Origin: Trichomonas vaginalis G3
Lineage: Eukaryota > Parabasalia > Trichomonadida > Trichomonadidae
DNA length: 64,000 bases
Assembly (NCBI RefSeq): GCF_026262505.1
Contig: NC_067205.1
Coordinates: 7,254,001 to 7,318,000, forward strand
Reading direction: 5' to 3'
Made by a program: the position numbers and the translations under genes. A model generated the notes under the pieces. It ran no database searches, had not been told where the DNA came from, and worked only from the letters and a program-made list of their open reading frames with translations. This document shows, in pieces, positions 41,787-52,770 of the stretch; the first letter of the stretch is position 1, and the number at the start of each line of letters is the position of its first letter.

Positions 41787-41831
41787 CCTTTTCTAACATG
41801 TTTTCTAACATGGAGGATTTCATTAGATATA

Positions 41832-42246
41832 AATATTATTTGGTGAAAGTATCCTAAAAATATTTGATGGACTTTAACTAAAATAATGTTTAGGGAAGAA
41901 TGTTTATATCAGATGAAACAGTAAAGTATTATATCTATTAAATCGTCTATGATGTAAATTGTGTATAGAATGAAATGAAGGAAGAATGTGTATATCTAAT
42001 GAAACAGTAAAGTATTATATCTATTAAATCGTCTATGATGTAATTGTGTATAGAATGAAATGAAGGAAGAATGTTTATATCAGATGAAACAGTAAAGTAT
42101 TATATCTATTAAATCGTCTATGATGTAAATTGTGTATAGAATGAAATGAAGGAAGAATGTGTATATCTAATGAAACAGTAAAGTATTATATCTATTAAAT
42201 CGTCTATGATGTAATTGTGTATAGAATGAAATGAAGGAAGAATGTG
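41832..42246. repeat. Central spacer of the palindrome, tandem ~86-bp units
   Basis: About four copies of a unit with GAAACAGTAAAGTATTATAT, AAATCGTCTATGATGTAA and GAATGAAATGAAGGAAGAAT. It is not inverted-symmetric, so it gives the element a direction. No gene is seen. Confidence 0.8.
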
Positions 42247-42291
42247 TATATCTAATGAAATCCTCCATGTTAGAAAACATGTTAGAAAAGG

Positions 42292-42305
42292 TGTTAGATC
42301 TAACA
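42292..42305. repeat. Variant palindrome at the inner end of the right arm
   Basis: TGTTAGATCTAACA, mirror of 41773-41786, with the same spaced half-sites on its inner side. Confidence 0.8.
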
Positions 42306-43989
42306 TTCTAACATAAACATTATTTTTGGATCATTTACGCTCATTACGATGAAATCATGACGAAACATTTACGTTCATGTTTGACAAAGCATATACGTTC
42401 ATGTTTGACAAAGCATATACGATGAAGAAATCATGAAAATTCATGAGGTGAGAAAAGAGGTGAGATCTCACCTCTTCACCTAAAATATATTTTTGTCTGA
42501 TTTACGCTCATTACGATGAAGAAGTCTTGACAAAGCATATACGATGAAGTTTCGACAAATCATTTACGTTCATGTTTGACAAAGCATATACGATGAAGAA
42601 ATCATGAAAATTCATGAGGTGAGAAAAGAGGTGAGATCTCACCTCTTCACCTAAAATATATTTTTGTCTGATTTACGCTCATTACGATGAAGAAGTCTTG
42701 ACAAAGCATATACGATGAAGTTTCGACAAATCATTTACGTTCATGTTTGACAAAGCATATACGATGAAGAAATCATGAAAATTCATGAGGTGAGAAAAGA
42801 GGTGAGATCTCACCTCTTCACCTAAAATATATTTTTGTCTGATTTACGCTCATTACGATGAAATCATGACAAAACATTTACGAAGAAGTCATGACAAAGC
42901 ATATACGATGAAGTTTTGACAAATCATTTACAATGAAATCATGACAAAACATATACGATGAAATCATGACAAAACATAAACGAAGAAATCATGACAAATC
43001 ATTTACGATGAAATCATGACAAAACATAAACGAAGAAGTCATGACAAAGCATATACGATGAAGTTTTGACAAATCATTTACGTTCATGTTTGACAAAGCA
43101 TATACGATGAAATCATGACAAAACATATACGCTCATTACGATGAAGAAATCATGAAAATTCATGAGGTGAGAAAAGAGGTGAGAAAAGAGGTGAGATCTC
43201 ACCTCTTCACCTAAAATATATTTTTGTCTGATTTACGCTCATTACGATGAAGAAGTCTTGACAAAGCATATACGATGAAATCATGACAAAACATAAACGA
43301 AGAAATCATGACAAAACATTTACACTCATTACGATGAAGAAGTTTCGACAAATCATTTACGTTCATGTTTGACAAAGCATATACGATGAAGAAGTCTTGA
43401 CAAAGCATATACGATGAAGTTTTGACAAATCATTTACGTTCATGTTTGACAAATCATTTACGATGAAATCATGACAAAGCATATACGCTCATTACGATGA
43501 AGAAATCATGAAAATTCAATGAGGTGAGAAAAGAGGTGAGATCTCACCTCTTCACCTAAACATTATTTTTGGGTCATTTACGCTCATTACGATGAAATCA
43601 TGACAAAACATTTACGAAGAAGTTTGACAAAGCATATACACTCATTACGATGAAGAAATCATGAAAATTCAATGAGGTGAGAAAAGAGGTGAGAAAAGAG
43701 GTGAGATCTCACCTCTTCACCTAAACATTATTTTTGGGTCATTTACGCTCATTACGATGAAATCATGACAAAACATTTACGAAGAAGTTTGACAAAGCAT
43801 ATACGAAGAAATCATGAAAATTCAATGAGGTGAGAAAAGAGGTGAGAAAAGAGGTGAGATCTCACCTCTTCACCTAAACATTATTTTTGGGTCATTTACG
43901 CTCATTACGATGAAATCATGACAAAACATTTACGAAGAAGTTTGACAAAGCATATACGAAGAAGTCTTGACAAAACATTTACGTAAACA

Positions 43990-44235
43990 TTTATTTCCTG
44001 CTGTGTTGTCAAAATGTCATGTTGTCTCATTTTTTCAGAGAAGTTCATTAACCTGGTAGCACATGGTAACATGGTAGCACCTTCAGTTCTTCAAAAATAA
44101 TTCATAACTGCCTTCCCCTGCTGTGTTGTCAAAATGTCATGTTGTCACACTTTTTCAGAGAAGTTCATTAACCTGGTAGCACATGGTAACATGGTAGCAC
44201 CTTCAGTTCTTCAAAAATAATTCATAACTGCCTTC
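43990..44235 (-). repeat. Two ~120-bp satellite units, right arm
   Basis: Inverse orientation of the left-arm satellite (GCACATGGTAACATGGTAGC). A further cluster of three units lies at about 44655-45035. Confidence 0.85.
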
Positions 44236-44654
44236 CTTCTGTGTTGTTGTCAAACATGAACGTAAACATTATTTTTGGTTCATTTACACTCATTACGATG
44301 AAATCTTGACAAATCATTTACGATAAAATCATGAAAATTCAATGAGGTGAGAAAAGAGGTGAGAAAAGAGGTGAGATCTCACCTCTTCACCTAAACATTA
44401 TTTTTGGGTCATTTACGCTCATTACGATGAAATCATGACAAAACATTTACGAAGAAGTTTGACAAAGCATATACGAAGAAATCATGAAAATTCAATGAGG
44501 TGAGAAAAGAGGTGAGAAAAGAGGTGAGATCTCACCTCTTCACCTAAACATTATTTTTGGGTCATTTACGCTCATTACGATGAAATCATGACAAAACATT
44601 TACGAAGAAGTTTGACAAAGCATATACGAAGAAGTCTTGACAAAACATTTACGT

Positions 44655-45035
44655 AAACATTTATTTCCTGCTGTGTTGTCAAAATGTCATGTTGTCTCAT
44701 TTTTTCAGAGAAGTTCATTAACCTGGTAGCACATGGTAACATGGTAGCACCTTCAGTTCTTCAAAAATAATTCATAACTGCCTTCCCCTGCTGTGTTGTC
44801 AAAATGTCATGTTGTCACACTTTTTCAGAGAAGTTCATTAACCTGGTAGCACATGGTAACATGGTAGCACCTTCAGTTCTTCAAAAATAATTCATAACTG
44901 CCTTCCCCTGCTGTGTTGTCAAAATGTCATGTTGTCACACTTTTTCAGAGAAGTTCATTAACCTGGTAGCACATGGTAACATGGTAGCACCTTCAGTTCT
45001 TCAAAAATAATTCATAACTGCCTTCCTTCTGTGTT
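44655..45035 (-). repeat. Three ~120-bp satellite units, right arm
   Basis: Three near-identical units, against two at the equivalent place in the left arm. Confidence 0.85.
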
Positions 45036-45257
45036 GTTGTCAAACATGAACGTAAACATTATTTTTGGTTCATTTACACTCATTACGATGAAATCTTGAC
45101 AAAGCATATACGAAGAAGTCATGACAAAACATATACGATGAAGTCATGACAAAGCATATATGACGAAGTCATGACAAAACATTTATGTTATACAGTAATG
45201 TTAGTCATGAATGTTTGTCCTACGTGTTGGCGTTAGTGTTGAAAAATAATGTTTGTC

Positions 45258-45962
45258 CTACATGAAGCCGTACAAGCGTTTGAATTTGTTTATGAATAAA
45301 ATTACACTCTTGTTTTCTGTATCTATCATAGAAACATAAGCAGCACCTGTTTTTGTAAAGTTTATATGAAGTTTTCGATAGTTAAGACCTGTATAATAAT
45401 AGAATGCGTCCTCATTCTCAACATAGTAGTAGAACTCAAACGAATGCTTACCATAATCTGTTATTTCAACAGCTTCGTCAGATATTTCATCAACGAACTC
45501 ATAAACTATATCGCCATACTTGCTTTTATTTCTATTGTTTTCAGATCTAGAACACCAACGAAGGTTTGAGATTCTGTTGTCCGTTCTATCATGATTTATA
45601 TGGTCTATTTCTTTCAAATTGTTTGGATTTTCAATCCACTGTTCTGCAATAATTCTATGCTTTAAGTACATTTTGTTGTTTAAACTAAGCACAATATAAC
45701 CATAATTATTTAAGCATTCACTCATAATATGTTTGTCTTTCTTTCGACGAATAGTAAAAGGATATGTCGTACAAATCTCATAATCTTCATGATTTCTCAA
45801 TGTTTCCCATTGAGTTTGTTCCCCACTAACGTTCTCATTGACGTCCTCAATATCTTCTTCCTCACTGAACTCGTCAATATTTTCACTAGCTCCTTCTGTA
45901 ATGTTTTCATCGGCATTGTCATTGACTTCTTCTGTAATGTTAGATGTTGTTGTTTCGCTCAT
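45258..45962 (-). CDS. NUMOD4-HNH endonuclease, right-arm copy
   Basis: 234 residues, identical to the left-arm protein apart from Cys for Tyr in the SECLNN stretch. All HNH residues (DHINH ... N ... NLRW) and the NUMOD4 module are kept. It is divergently arranged with the intact helicase gene, sharing a ~100-bp intergenic region. The near-identity with the left copy shows recent gene conversion or recent palindrome formation. It may act as a nickase in replication or recombination of the element. Confidence 0.85.
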   Translation of the reverse strand: MSETTTSNITEEVNDNADENITEGASENIDEFSEEEDIEDVNENVSGEQTQWETLRNHEDYEICTTYPFTIRRKKDKHIMSECLNNYGYIVLSLNNKMYLKHRIIAEQWIENPNNLKEIDHINHDRTDNRISNLRWCSRSENNRNKSKYGDIVYEFVDEISDEAVEITDYGKHSFEFYYYVENEDAFYYYTGLNYRKLHINFTKTGAAYVSMIDTENKSVILFINKFKRLYGFM

Positions 45963-46062
45963 GTTCTTTCACTAATGTTAAAAAGTTATGTTGTACGAAT
46001 TTTGAACAGAATTTAGAGCAGTTATGAAACAATGAAGTACTTTTACGCTATTGAAAGGAACT

Positions 46063-48294
46063 ATGAGAGTGAAGTACATGACAGCAATGACAAAAGGAAC
46101 TAATATCAAACCTAATGAAATCGCTCACGAGGACATAGAGCTTAACAAGTACTTTGTGGAGTATCTTATAAGTGAAGAGTATGTAAGACCTTACTTCATG
46201 TTTGATAGCATGAATGAGGATGTTATTTCATGGTTAAAGAATATAAGCAATGTTTTCGGTAAGTACGTCATAGATGACAAAGGTCTTGTTGTATTTTATG
46301 AGACAGCAATACGAACACAGGAACTAATGGATATTATGCACTCAACAGCAAAGAAAGGATTTAGTACTATTGGCATGAATGAACATTGCAGGAATGACAT
46401 ATACAACCTATGCTCACGAAAGCCTTACACAAAAGCAATACAAATGATAGAACATAAGTGTCTAAGGTCAGCAAATGAAATCATTACTGTCAGTGGTTAT
46501 GAAAGAACTGTTAGCAAAGATGAGTGGAAACAGCTATTCATATTAAGGAAGGACGTTGCTGAACTAGTTAAACCTGTTGCACAAACATTGTTTCAGATAA
46601 GACCAGCAATGACTAAGAACCCTTTGACCTTAGTCAATGAGACCATAGAGGTTGAAGATAATGACATGAAAGAACTAGGAATGAATGAGAGAAGTGAAGG
46701 ATGTTTGAGTCAAAACACATGGTTCTTCAGAGCTGTTAAGAAACTTAGTAAAGAACGACAGAAATATTTTATAGAGAAGTATTGCAAAGGATGTGTAAAT
46801 GAATTGTTTGAAATAGAACTTAGAGACACTTTCACACTAAAGGACTTGAGGAAAAATAAGTACATGAGTGAGGACGGTATTGACATAGCTAGTGTTATAA
46901 ATGACTTAAGAAGATGTGTTGTTGTTATTGACGGAGCACGTATGACATATCTAGTGAAAGATTATGATGGAATACGAGACACAACAACACTTGTGTCAGT
47001 AGATAGCAAGGAATTCAATAAGCTCATGAAGAGTATTTATGTAGGACGTATTGAGGAGAAGGATGTGAACGCACTGATGATTTATGAAGCGGGTCAGAAC
47101 AAGAACTATCTTATGAAGTCAGGCATGAGATTCTTTGACGAAAGAGATGACATTTACAGCTATTTCAGAGGATATGAGTATGAGGTACTGAATGAAGTAG
47201 ATGAGAACGTTATTGAAGGATATTTGAAACATGTTCACGATGTCATATGTAATGAGGATGAAGAGCTTTATGAGTATGTTTTGAACTGGTTCGCCTACAT
47301 CGTTCAAAATCCTTGTGGAAAGACTGGAACAGTACTTTTGTTAATAGGAAAGCAAGGAACTGGTAAGAATGTACTTAGTAATGTTCTATGCGAGCTCATT
47401 AGCAAGTACGCCAACAATAATATAACGGCAATAGAGAATGTGGTTGGTAGATTCAATGCTGCTATTGAGAACATGAAGCTCATCGTATGCAATGAACTAA
47501 GCTCATGCGATACGTCTAAGGTCATGAACCACGACGCACTAAAGTCAATAGTAACAGAGACTCAGTTGGACTTAAATCAGAAGTGTCAGCCAGTAAGAAA
47601 GATAGAGAATGTTTGTAATATCATCATGATATCTAACAACTTCAACTCAGTAAAGATTGACAAAGACGACAGAAGATTTGTTGTCATTGACGTAAGCAGC
47701 AGATACAAAAGAAATTACGAATATTTCTCAAATCTCATTGAAAGCTTTAATGAAGAGTTTTATTCAAACTTACTGACGTACTTCATGAGGAAAGATTTAA
47801 GTGAATTTGATGTAAGGAAGATACCATTCACCAGGGCTAAACAAGAACTCATCGAAATGAACAAAACACCTTACCAAATGTTTTACGAGGAGTTCTATGA
47901 AAAGTTTGTATCCGGATGGAATTGTACAGAGTGCTACAGAAGATATAAAGAGTTTGCGAAGGAGAATGAATTCTTTGCATGTAGTTCAAATGTATTTGGT
48001 GGCAAGATGAGAGAATTTGTGAAGAGAAGTAGAAAGCGAGACGGTTCTGCAAGAAGTTATATTTACGAAGCAAGTATGATATTAGAAGGTCGTGGAAAGA
48101 AAGAAACAGTGAATTATGAGGAAGTGCTTGAAAAATTCATGGAGTACATGGGAAGCAATATAACATACAACAAAGACATATACAGTGAGTTTAAGTACTA
48201 CTGTGAACAGCATGAGATTGAAGTAATGAGTAAAGGAGACTTTGAAACGCTTATGAAAGACAGTAAGGAGGTCGTTCATGCAATAATGAAATAG
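46063..48294 (+). CDS. D5-type superfamily 3 helicase (primase-helicase-like), open copy
   Basis: 743 residues from the ATG at 46063; the frame is open four codons further only from a TTG. The Walker A motif is GKQGTGKN (about 429-436), with a Walker B-like IVCNELSS (about 475), motif C NIIMISNNFN (about 519) and an arginine finger in DRRFVVID (about 536). This is the set found in poxvirus D5 and phage or plasmid primase-helicases. Near the N-terminus EEYVRPYFMFDS resembles the first acidic motif of archaeo-eukaryotic primases, but the later primase motifs are not clear. A Cys cluster (CLSQ ... YCKGC) lies in the middle. Its likely job is origin unwinding for replication of the element. It is the main candidate replication protein here. 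Confidence 0.85.
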   Translation: MRVKYMTAMTKGTNIKPNEIAHEDIELNKYFVEYLISEEYVRPYFMFDSMNEDVISWLKNISNVFGKYVIDDKGLVVFYETAIRTQELMDIMHSTAKKGFSTIGMNEHCRNDIYNLCSRKPYTKAIQMIEHKCLRSANEIITVSGYERTVSKDEWKQLFILRKDVAELVKPVAQTLFQIRPAMTKNPLTLVNETIEVEDNDMKELGMNERSEGCLSQNTWFFRAVKKLSKERQKYFIEKYCKGCVNELFEIELRDTFTLKDLRKNKYMSEDGIDIASVINDLRRCVVVIDGARMTYLVKDYDGIRDTTTLVSVDSKEFNKLMKSIYVGRIEEKDVNALMIYEAGQNKNYLMKSGMRFFDERDDIYSYFRGYEYEVLNEVDENVIEGYLKHVHDVICNEDEELYEYVLNWFAYIVQNPCGKTGTVLLLIGKQGTGKNVLSNVLCELISKYANNNITAIENVVGRFNAAIENMKLIVCNELSSCDTSKVMNHDALKSIVTETQLDLNQKCQPVRKIENVCNIIMISNNFNSVKIDKDDRRFVVIDVSSRYKRNYEYFSNLIESFNEEFYSNLLTYFMRKDLSEFDVRKIPFTRAKQELIEMNKTPYQMFYEEFYEKFVSGWNCTECYRRYKEFAKENEFFACSSNVFGGKMREFVKRSRKRDGSARSYIYEASMILEGRGKKETVNYEEVLEKFMEYMGSNITYNKDIYSEFKYYCEQHEIEVMSKGDFETLMKDSKEVVHAIMK

Positions 48295-48673
48295 TTCATG
48301 AGAACAGTGAGGAGGTCATACATGCAATAATGAAATAGTTCATGAGAACAGTAAGGAGGTCGTTCATGCAATAATGAAATAGTTCATGAGAACAGTAAGG
48401 AGGTCGTTCATGCAATAATGAAATAGTTCATGAATGCAATGATGAAATAGTTCATGAGAACAGTAAGGAGGTCGTTCATGCAATAATGAAATAGTTCATG
48501 AGAACAGTGAGGAGGTCATACATGCAATAATGAAATAGTTCATGAGAACAGTAAGGAGGTCGTTCATGCAATAATGAAATAGTTCATGAGAACAGTGAGG
48601 AGGTCATACATGAATGCAATGATGAAATAGTTCATGAGAACAGTGAGGAGGTCATACATGCAATAATGAAATA
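48258..48673. repeat. 44-bp minisatellite, right arm
   Basis: About nine units with GAAATAGTTCATGAGAACAG and GAGGTCATACATGCAATAAT. It begins inside the last codons of the helicase frame and ends at the short frame 48674-48916. Confidence 0.8.
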
Positions 48674-48916
48674 GTTCATGATGTCGTTCGTGAAGAAGCC
48701 ATTGCAACAAAGAATGAGATAAAGGATTTCATAGAACTTAACAAGGAGGAGTTTAAAGAAGGCTATGAAGTGAAAAGATGTGAAGAAGATTTCTTGGCGT
48801 ATTTGAAGAAAAAGAGACTAAAGCCAATGGCTCAAAATAAGTTTCAATCGATGTTTGAAAAGAAACGTTTGAGCTATGGTGGTGTAAGAAGCACATATTA
48901 CTTTGTTAAGAAGTGA
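48674..48916 (+). other. Short reading frame without its own ATG start, right arm
   Basis: Same as 34768-35010 in the left arm. It is rich in Lys/Glu and ends GGVRSTYYFVKK. Its sequence is preserved in both arms although it has no obvious start codon. Confidence 0.4.
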
Positions 48917-49472
48917 GGACATTTATTTTTGTTGTTAGTGAGAGAATAAATTAAATCATGAACTTTGCCATGGTCTCTGTCCCTAGTAGTTTTCATTAAG
49001 TTCTGGAAATAATGAAAGTCATAAACTTTGCCATGGTCTCTGTCCATAGTAGTTTTCATTATCTCACAGAGTTAATGAAAGTCATACTTTCTATCAGATG
49101 AAGCATGCAGATGAACATAACGAAAGTTAGTGAGTTTGCCACGAGTTATGAATAAAATATTGGCATATTAGATGAGATAGCTGATGAAACAAATGAAGAT
49201 AAATTAAATCTTGGACTTTGCCACACTCTGTCCCTAGTTCCTCAAAATCCTTGACAACGTTGCTTAGAAATTTTGGTTCAAAACCTCATCTGATTTTAAT
49301 CTGTTATGCTACCTGTTAAGTTTCGCGAGATTATAAATGTCATGGAGTTATATAAAAAGGAGGGACAGCTAGGGACACTGGAAGTACTTGTAAGGCTATC
49401 TGTTAAGATTGCATGAAATACTAAAAAGTCATGAAATCCATTATCGTTGTGCTAGCTTCACCTTAGAGTAAA
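48917..49472. other. Noncoding stretch, right arm
   Basis: Mirror of 34149-34767, with a duplicated GCCATGGTCTCTGTCC segment. No gene is seen. Confidence 0.5.
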
Positions 49473-49709
49473 ATGACGACTAAAGTCACTGAAGCAATTA
49501 AACAAAAGTTTTTGGTAGAATACCTTAAATCAGGAACTATTCCAGAAGGTTTTTACATTCATACTATGAAAGATGGTAGAGTTCAGTTTAGAAAGATAAA
49601 GCAACCATTAGATAAAGAAGGAATTTTGAGAAAGATTAAACTTCATGAGGACAACATTGCTAAACTTAGGAAGAAGTTAGAAGAGTTGGATAAAGGAAGA
49701 GAGTTATAA
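49473..49709 (+). CDS. 78-aa protein with C-terminal coiled coil, right arm
   Basis: Counterpart of 33912-34148, differing as IAKLRKKLEEL against IAELKKKLEEL. Its last ~17 codons are the start of the first 727-bp unit and are repeated, in the E/K form, at the start of each following unit. Function unknown; the heptad pattern suggests dimerisation. Confidence 0.65.
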   Translation: MTTKVTEAIKQKFLVEYLKSGTIPEGFYIHTMKDGRVQFRKIKQPLDKEGILRKIKLHEDNIAKLRKKLEELDKGREL

Positions 49710-49872
49710 AGCAATGAATTCAACAGGGTGAAAAAACAGGTGAAAAAAGAGGTGAGATCTCACCACTTCACCTAAATCTATTTTTGTGCTATGTTTTCAT
49801 ACGTGTGAGGGTGGTGATATCATTAATTTTTAAGTTTATTTTTTATTTTATTTTTATTTTATTTTTATATAA

Positions 49873-50199
49873 ATGACGAAAACTATTGAGATAACAAACT
49901 ACAACGGTCATGAGTTCAAGAATTTGTTCTTCGTTCCTCGTGAAAATACATTCTATCAGATACGAGGGAGAAAGGGTAAAGTTAGTTTGAGCGTTTATGA
50001 AGGAATGAAGAATGGAAAGTTTATACAAGCATACGATACAAACGGTAAGCGTGTTTCATTAGCTTTGTCAAAACTTACTAACATTCATTTTGACAGTGAC
50101 TTTGACTCTGACGATTGGAGCGACAGCAGCGATACTGAAGAATATGAACTATTGTGTGAAGCACAGCAATGGGAAGAGTTGCAATACTTTTGTAAGTGA
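49873..50199 (+). CDS. 108-aa acidic-tailed protein, right arm copy 1
   Basis: Identical in sequence to the left-arm 108-aa protein (33421-33747), with a beta-rich front half and an Asp/Ser/Glu-rich tail. A poly-A/T-rich leader (repeated TTTTATTTTTAT) precedes the ATG and no Inr is visible. Confidence 0.7.
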   Translation: MTKTIEITNYNGHEFKNLFFVPRENTFYQIRGRKGKVSLSVYEGMKNGKFIQAYDTNGKRVSLALSKLTNIHFDSDFDSDDWSDSSDTEEYELLCEAQQWEELQYFCK

Positions 50200-50599
50200 G
50201 AACGTTTATTTTTTACAGTAGTGAGGTGAAGTGGTTGGCGGCTTTATAAATATTTAAGGTTAAGTTGGTGTTTGTGTTTGTGTTGTAAAATAAACGTTAA
50301 CGGTTTTGTAAAGTGTCAAACCGTTATCTTGGACAAGGTGGAACGCAGTGCCGCCGTACCCAAGATAGGTATACTAACTAACATTGCTGAACTTAAGAAG
50401 AAGCTAGAAGAGTTGGAGAAAGGAAGAGAGTTATAAAGCAATGAATTCAACAGGGTGAAAAAACAGGTGAAAAAAGAGGTGAGATCTCACCACTTCACCT
50501 AAATTTATTTTTGTGCTATGTTTTCATACGTGTGAGGGTGGTGATATCATTAATTTTTAAGTTTATTTTTTATTTTATTTTTATTTTATTTTTATATAA

Positions 50600-50926
50600 A
50601 TGACGAAAACTATTGAGATAACAAACTACAACGGTCATGAGTTCAAGAATTTGTTCTTCGTTCCTCGTGAAAATACATTCTATCAGATACGAGGGAGAAA
50701 GGGTAAAGTTAGTTTGAGCGTTTATGAAGGAATGAAGAATGGAAAGTTTATACAAGCATACGATACAAACGGTAAGCGTGTTTCATTAGCTTTGTCAAAA
50801 CTTACTAACATTCATTTTGACAGTGACTTTGACTCTGACGATTGGAGCGACAGCAGCGATACTGAAGAATATGAACTATTGTGTGAAGCACAGCAATGGG
50901 AAGAGTTGCAATACTTTTGTAAGTGA
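50600..50926 (+). CDS. 108-aa acidic-tailed protein, right arm copy 2
   Basis: Identical protein in the second 727-bp unit. Repetition without any amino-acid change points to very recent amplification or active homogenisation. Confidence 0.7.
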   Translation: MTKTIEITNYNGHEFKNLFFVPRENTFYQIRGRKGKVSLSVYEGMKNGKFIQAYDTNGKRVSLALSKLTNIHFDSDFDSDDWSDSSDTEEYELLCEAQQWEELQYFCK

Positions 50927-51326
50927 GAACGTTTATTTTTTACAGTAGTGAGGTGAAGTGGTTGGCGGCTTTATAAATATTTAAGGTTAAGTTGGTGTTT
51001 GTGTTTGTGTTGTAAAATAAACGTTAACGGTTTTGTAAAGTGTCAAACCGTTATCTTGGACAAGGTGGAACGCAGTGCCGCCGTACCCAAAATAGGTATA
51101 CTAACTAACATTGCTGAACTTAAGAAGAAGCTAGAAGAGTTGGAGAAAGGAAGAGAGTTATAAAGCAATGAATTCAACAGGGTGAAAAAACAGGTGAAAA
51201 AAGAGGTGAGATCTCACCACTTCACCTAAATCTATTTTTGTGCTATGTTTTCATACGTGTGAGGGTGGTGATATCATTAATTTTTAAGTTTATTTTTTAT
51301 TTTATTTTTATTTTATTTTTATATAA

Positions 51327-51653
51327 ATGACGAAAACTATTGAGATAACAAACTACAACGGTCATGAGTTCAAGAATTTGTTCTTCGTTCCTCGTGAAAA
51401 TACATTCTATCAGATACGAGGGAGAAAGGGTAAAGTTAGTTTGAGCGTTTATGAAGGAATGAAGAATGGAAAGTTTATACAAGCATACGATACAAACGGT
51501 AAGCGTGTTTCATTAGCTTTGTCAAAACTTACTAACATTCATTTTGACAGTGACTTTGACTCTGACGATTGGAGCGACAGCAGCGATACTGAAGAATATG
51601 AACTATTGTGTGAAGCACAGCAATGGGAAGAGTTGCAATACTTTTGTAAGTGA
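51327..51653 (+). CDS. 108-aa acidic-tailed protein, right arm copy 3
   Basis: Identical protein in the third 727-bp unit. The type B hairpin before this unit has one base changed (CCAAAATA rather than CCAAGATA), which weakens the stem. Confidence 0.7.
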   Translation: MTKTIEITNYNGHEFKNLFFVPRENTFYQIRGRKGKVSLSVYEGMKNGKFIQAYDTNGKRVSLALSKLTNIHFDSDFDSDDWSDSSDTEEYELLCEAQQWEELQYFCK

Positions 51654-52053
51654 GAACGTTTATTTTTTACAGTAGTGAGGTGAAGTGGTTGGCGGCTTTA
51701 TAAATATTTAAGGTTAAGTTGGTGTTTGTGTTTGTGTTGTAAAATAAACGTTAACGGTTTTGTAAAGTGTCAAACCGTTATCTTGGACAAGGTGGAACGC
51801 AGTGCCGCCGTACCCAAGATAGGTATACTAACTAACATTGCTGAACTTAAGAAGAAGCTAGAAGAGTTGGAGAAAGGAAGAGAGTTATAAAGCAATGAAT
51901 TCAACAGGGTGAAAAAACAGGTGAAAAAAGAGGTGAGATCTCACCACTTCACCTAAATCTATTTTTGTGCTATGTTTTCATACGTGTGAGGGTGGTGATA
52001 TCATTAATTTTTAAGTTTATTTTTTATTTTATTTTTATTTTATTTTTATATAA

Positions 52054-52380
52054 ATGACGAAAACTATTGAGATAACAAACTACAACGGTCATGAGTTCAA
52101 GAATTTGTTCTTCGTTCCTCGTGAAAATACATTCTATCAGATACGAGGGAGAAAGGGTAAAGTTAGTTTGAGCGTTTATGAAGGAATGAAGAATGGAAAG
52201 TTTATACAAGCATACGATACAAACGGTAAGCGTGTTTCATTAGCTTTGTCAAAACTTACTAACATTCATTTTGACAGTGACTTTGACTCTGACGATTGGA
52301 GCGACAGCAGCGATACTGAAGAATATGAACTATTGTGTGAAGCACAGCAATGGGAAGAGTTGCAATACTTTTGTAAGTGA
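52054..52380 (+). CDS. 108-aa acidic-tailed protein, right arm copy 4
   Basis: Identical protein in the last unit. After its type B terminus and a further 78-aa-gene tail comes the outermost cassette with the 144-aa gene instead. Confidence 0.7.
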   Translation: MTKTIEITNYNGHEFKNLFFVPRENTFYQIRGRKGKVSLSVYEGMKNGKFIQAYDTNGKRVSLALSKLTNIHFDSDFDSDDWSDSSDTEEYELLCEAQQWEELQYFCK

Positions 52381-52770
52381 GAACGTTTATTTTTTACAGT
52401 AGTGAGGTGAAGTGGTTGGCGGCTTTATAAATATTTAAGGTTAAGTTGGTGTTTGTGTTTGTGTTGTAAAATAAACGTTAACGGTTTTGTAAAGTGTCAA
52501 ACCGTTATCTTGGACAAGGTGGAACGCAGTGCCGCCGTACCCAAGATAGGTATACTAACTAACATTGCTGAACTTAAGAAGAAGCTAGAAGAGTTGGAGA
52601 AAGGAAGAGAGTTATAAAGCAATGAATTCAACAGGGTGAAAAAACAGGTGAAAAAAGAGGTGAGATCTCACCACTTCACCTAAATTTATTTTTGTGCTAT
52701 GTTTTCATACGTGTGAGGGTGGTGATATCATTAATTTTTAAATAAATGTGGGAACAAAAATAAAGCATAT

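Larger units (their letters stand above)
32361..41831 (+). repeat. Left arm of the palindrome
   Basis: Inverted copy of 42247-53452. The match runs from the TAGTTAG terminus to CATTAGATATA at the spacer. It is 9471 bp and shorter than the right arm, mainly because it holds one rather than four 727-bp cassettes. Confidence 0.9.
42335..45200. repeat. Iterated ~25-bp repeat field, right arm
   Basis: Reverse-complement counterpart of the left field (CGATGAAATCATGACAAA units), with about nine BglII-centred palindromes. Unit order and number differ from the left arm, so the field expands and contracts faster than the genes change. Confidence 0.8.
49654..52561 (+). repeat. Four exact 727-bp tandem cassettes
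   Basis: Unit starts (ACATTGCT) are at 49654, 50381, 51108 and 51835, with the next partial unit at 52562. Each unit holds the tail of the 78-aa gene, a palindrome block, the 108-aa gene and a type B hairpin ending in CTAACTA. The units differ only at isolated bases. The left arm has one such unit. Confidence 0.95.

Noticed and set aside
39900-43410. Short frames of 64-70 codons inside the iteron fields (for example 40042-40254 and 43211-43408)
   Set aside because: They are made wholly of repeat units, have no start signals, and change with repeat number.
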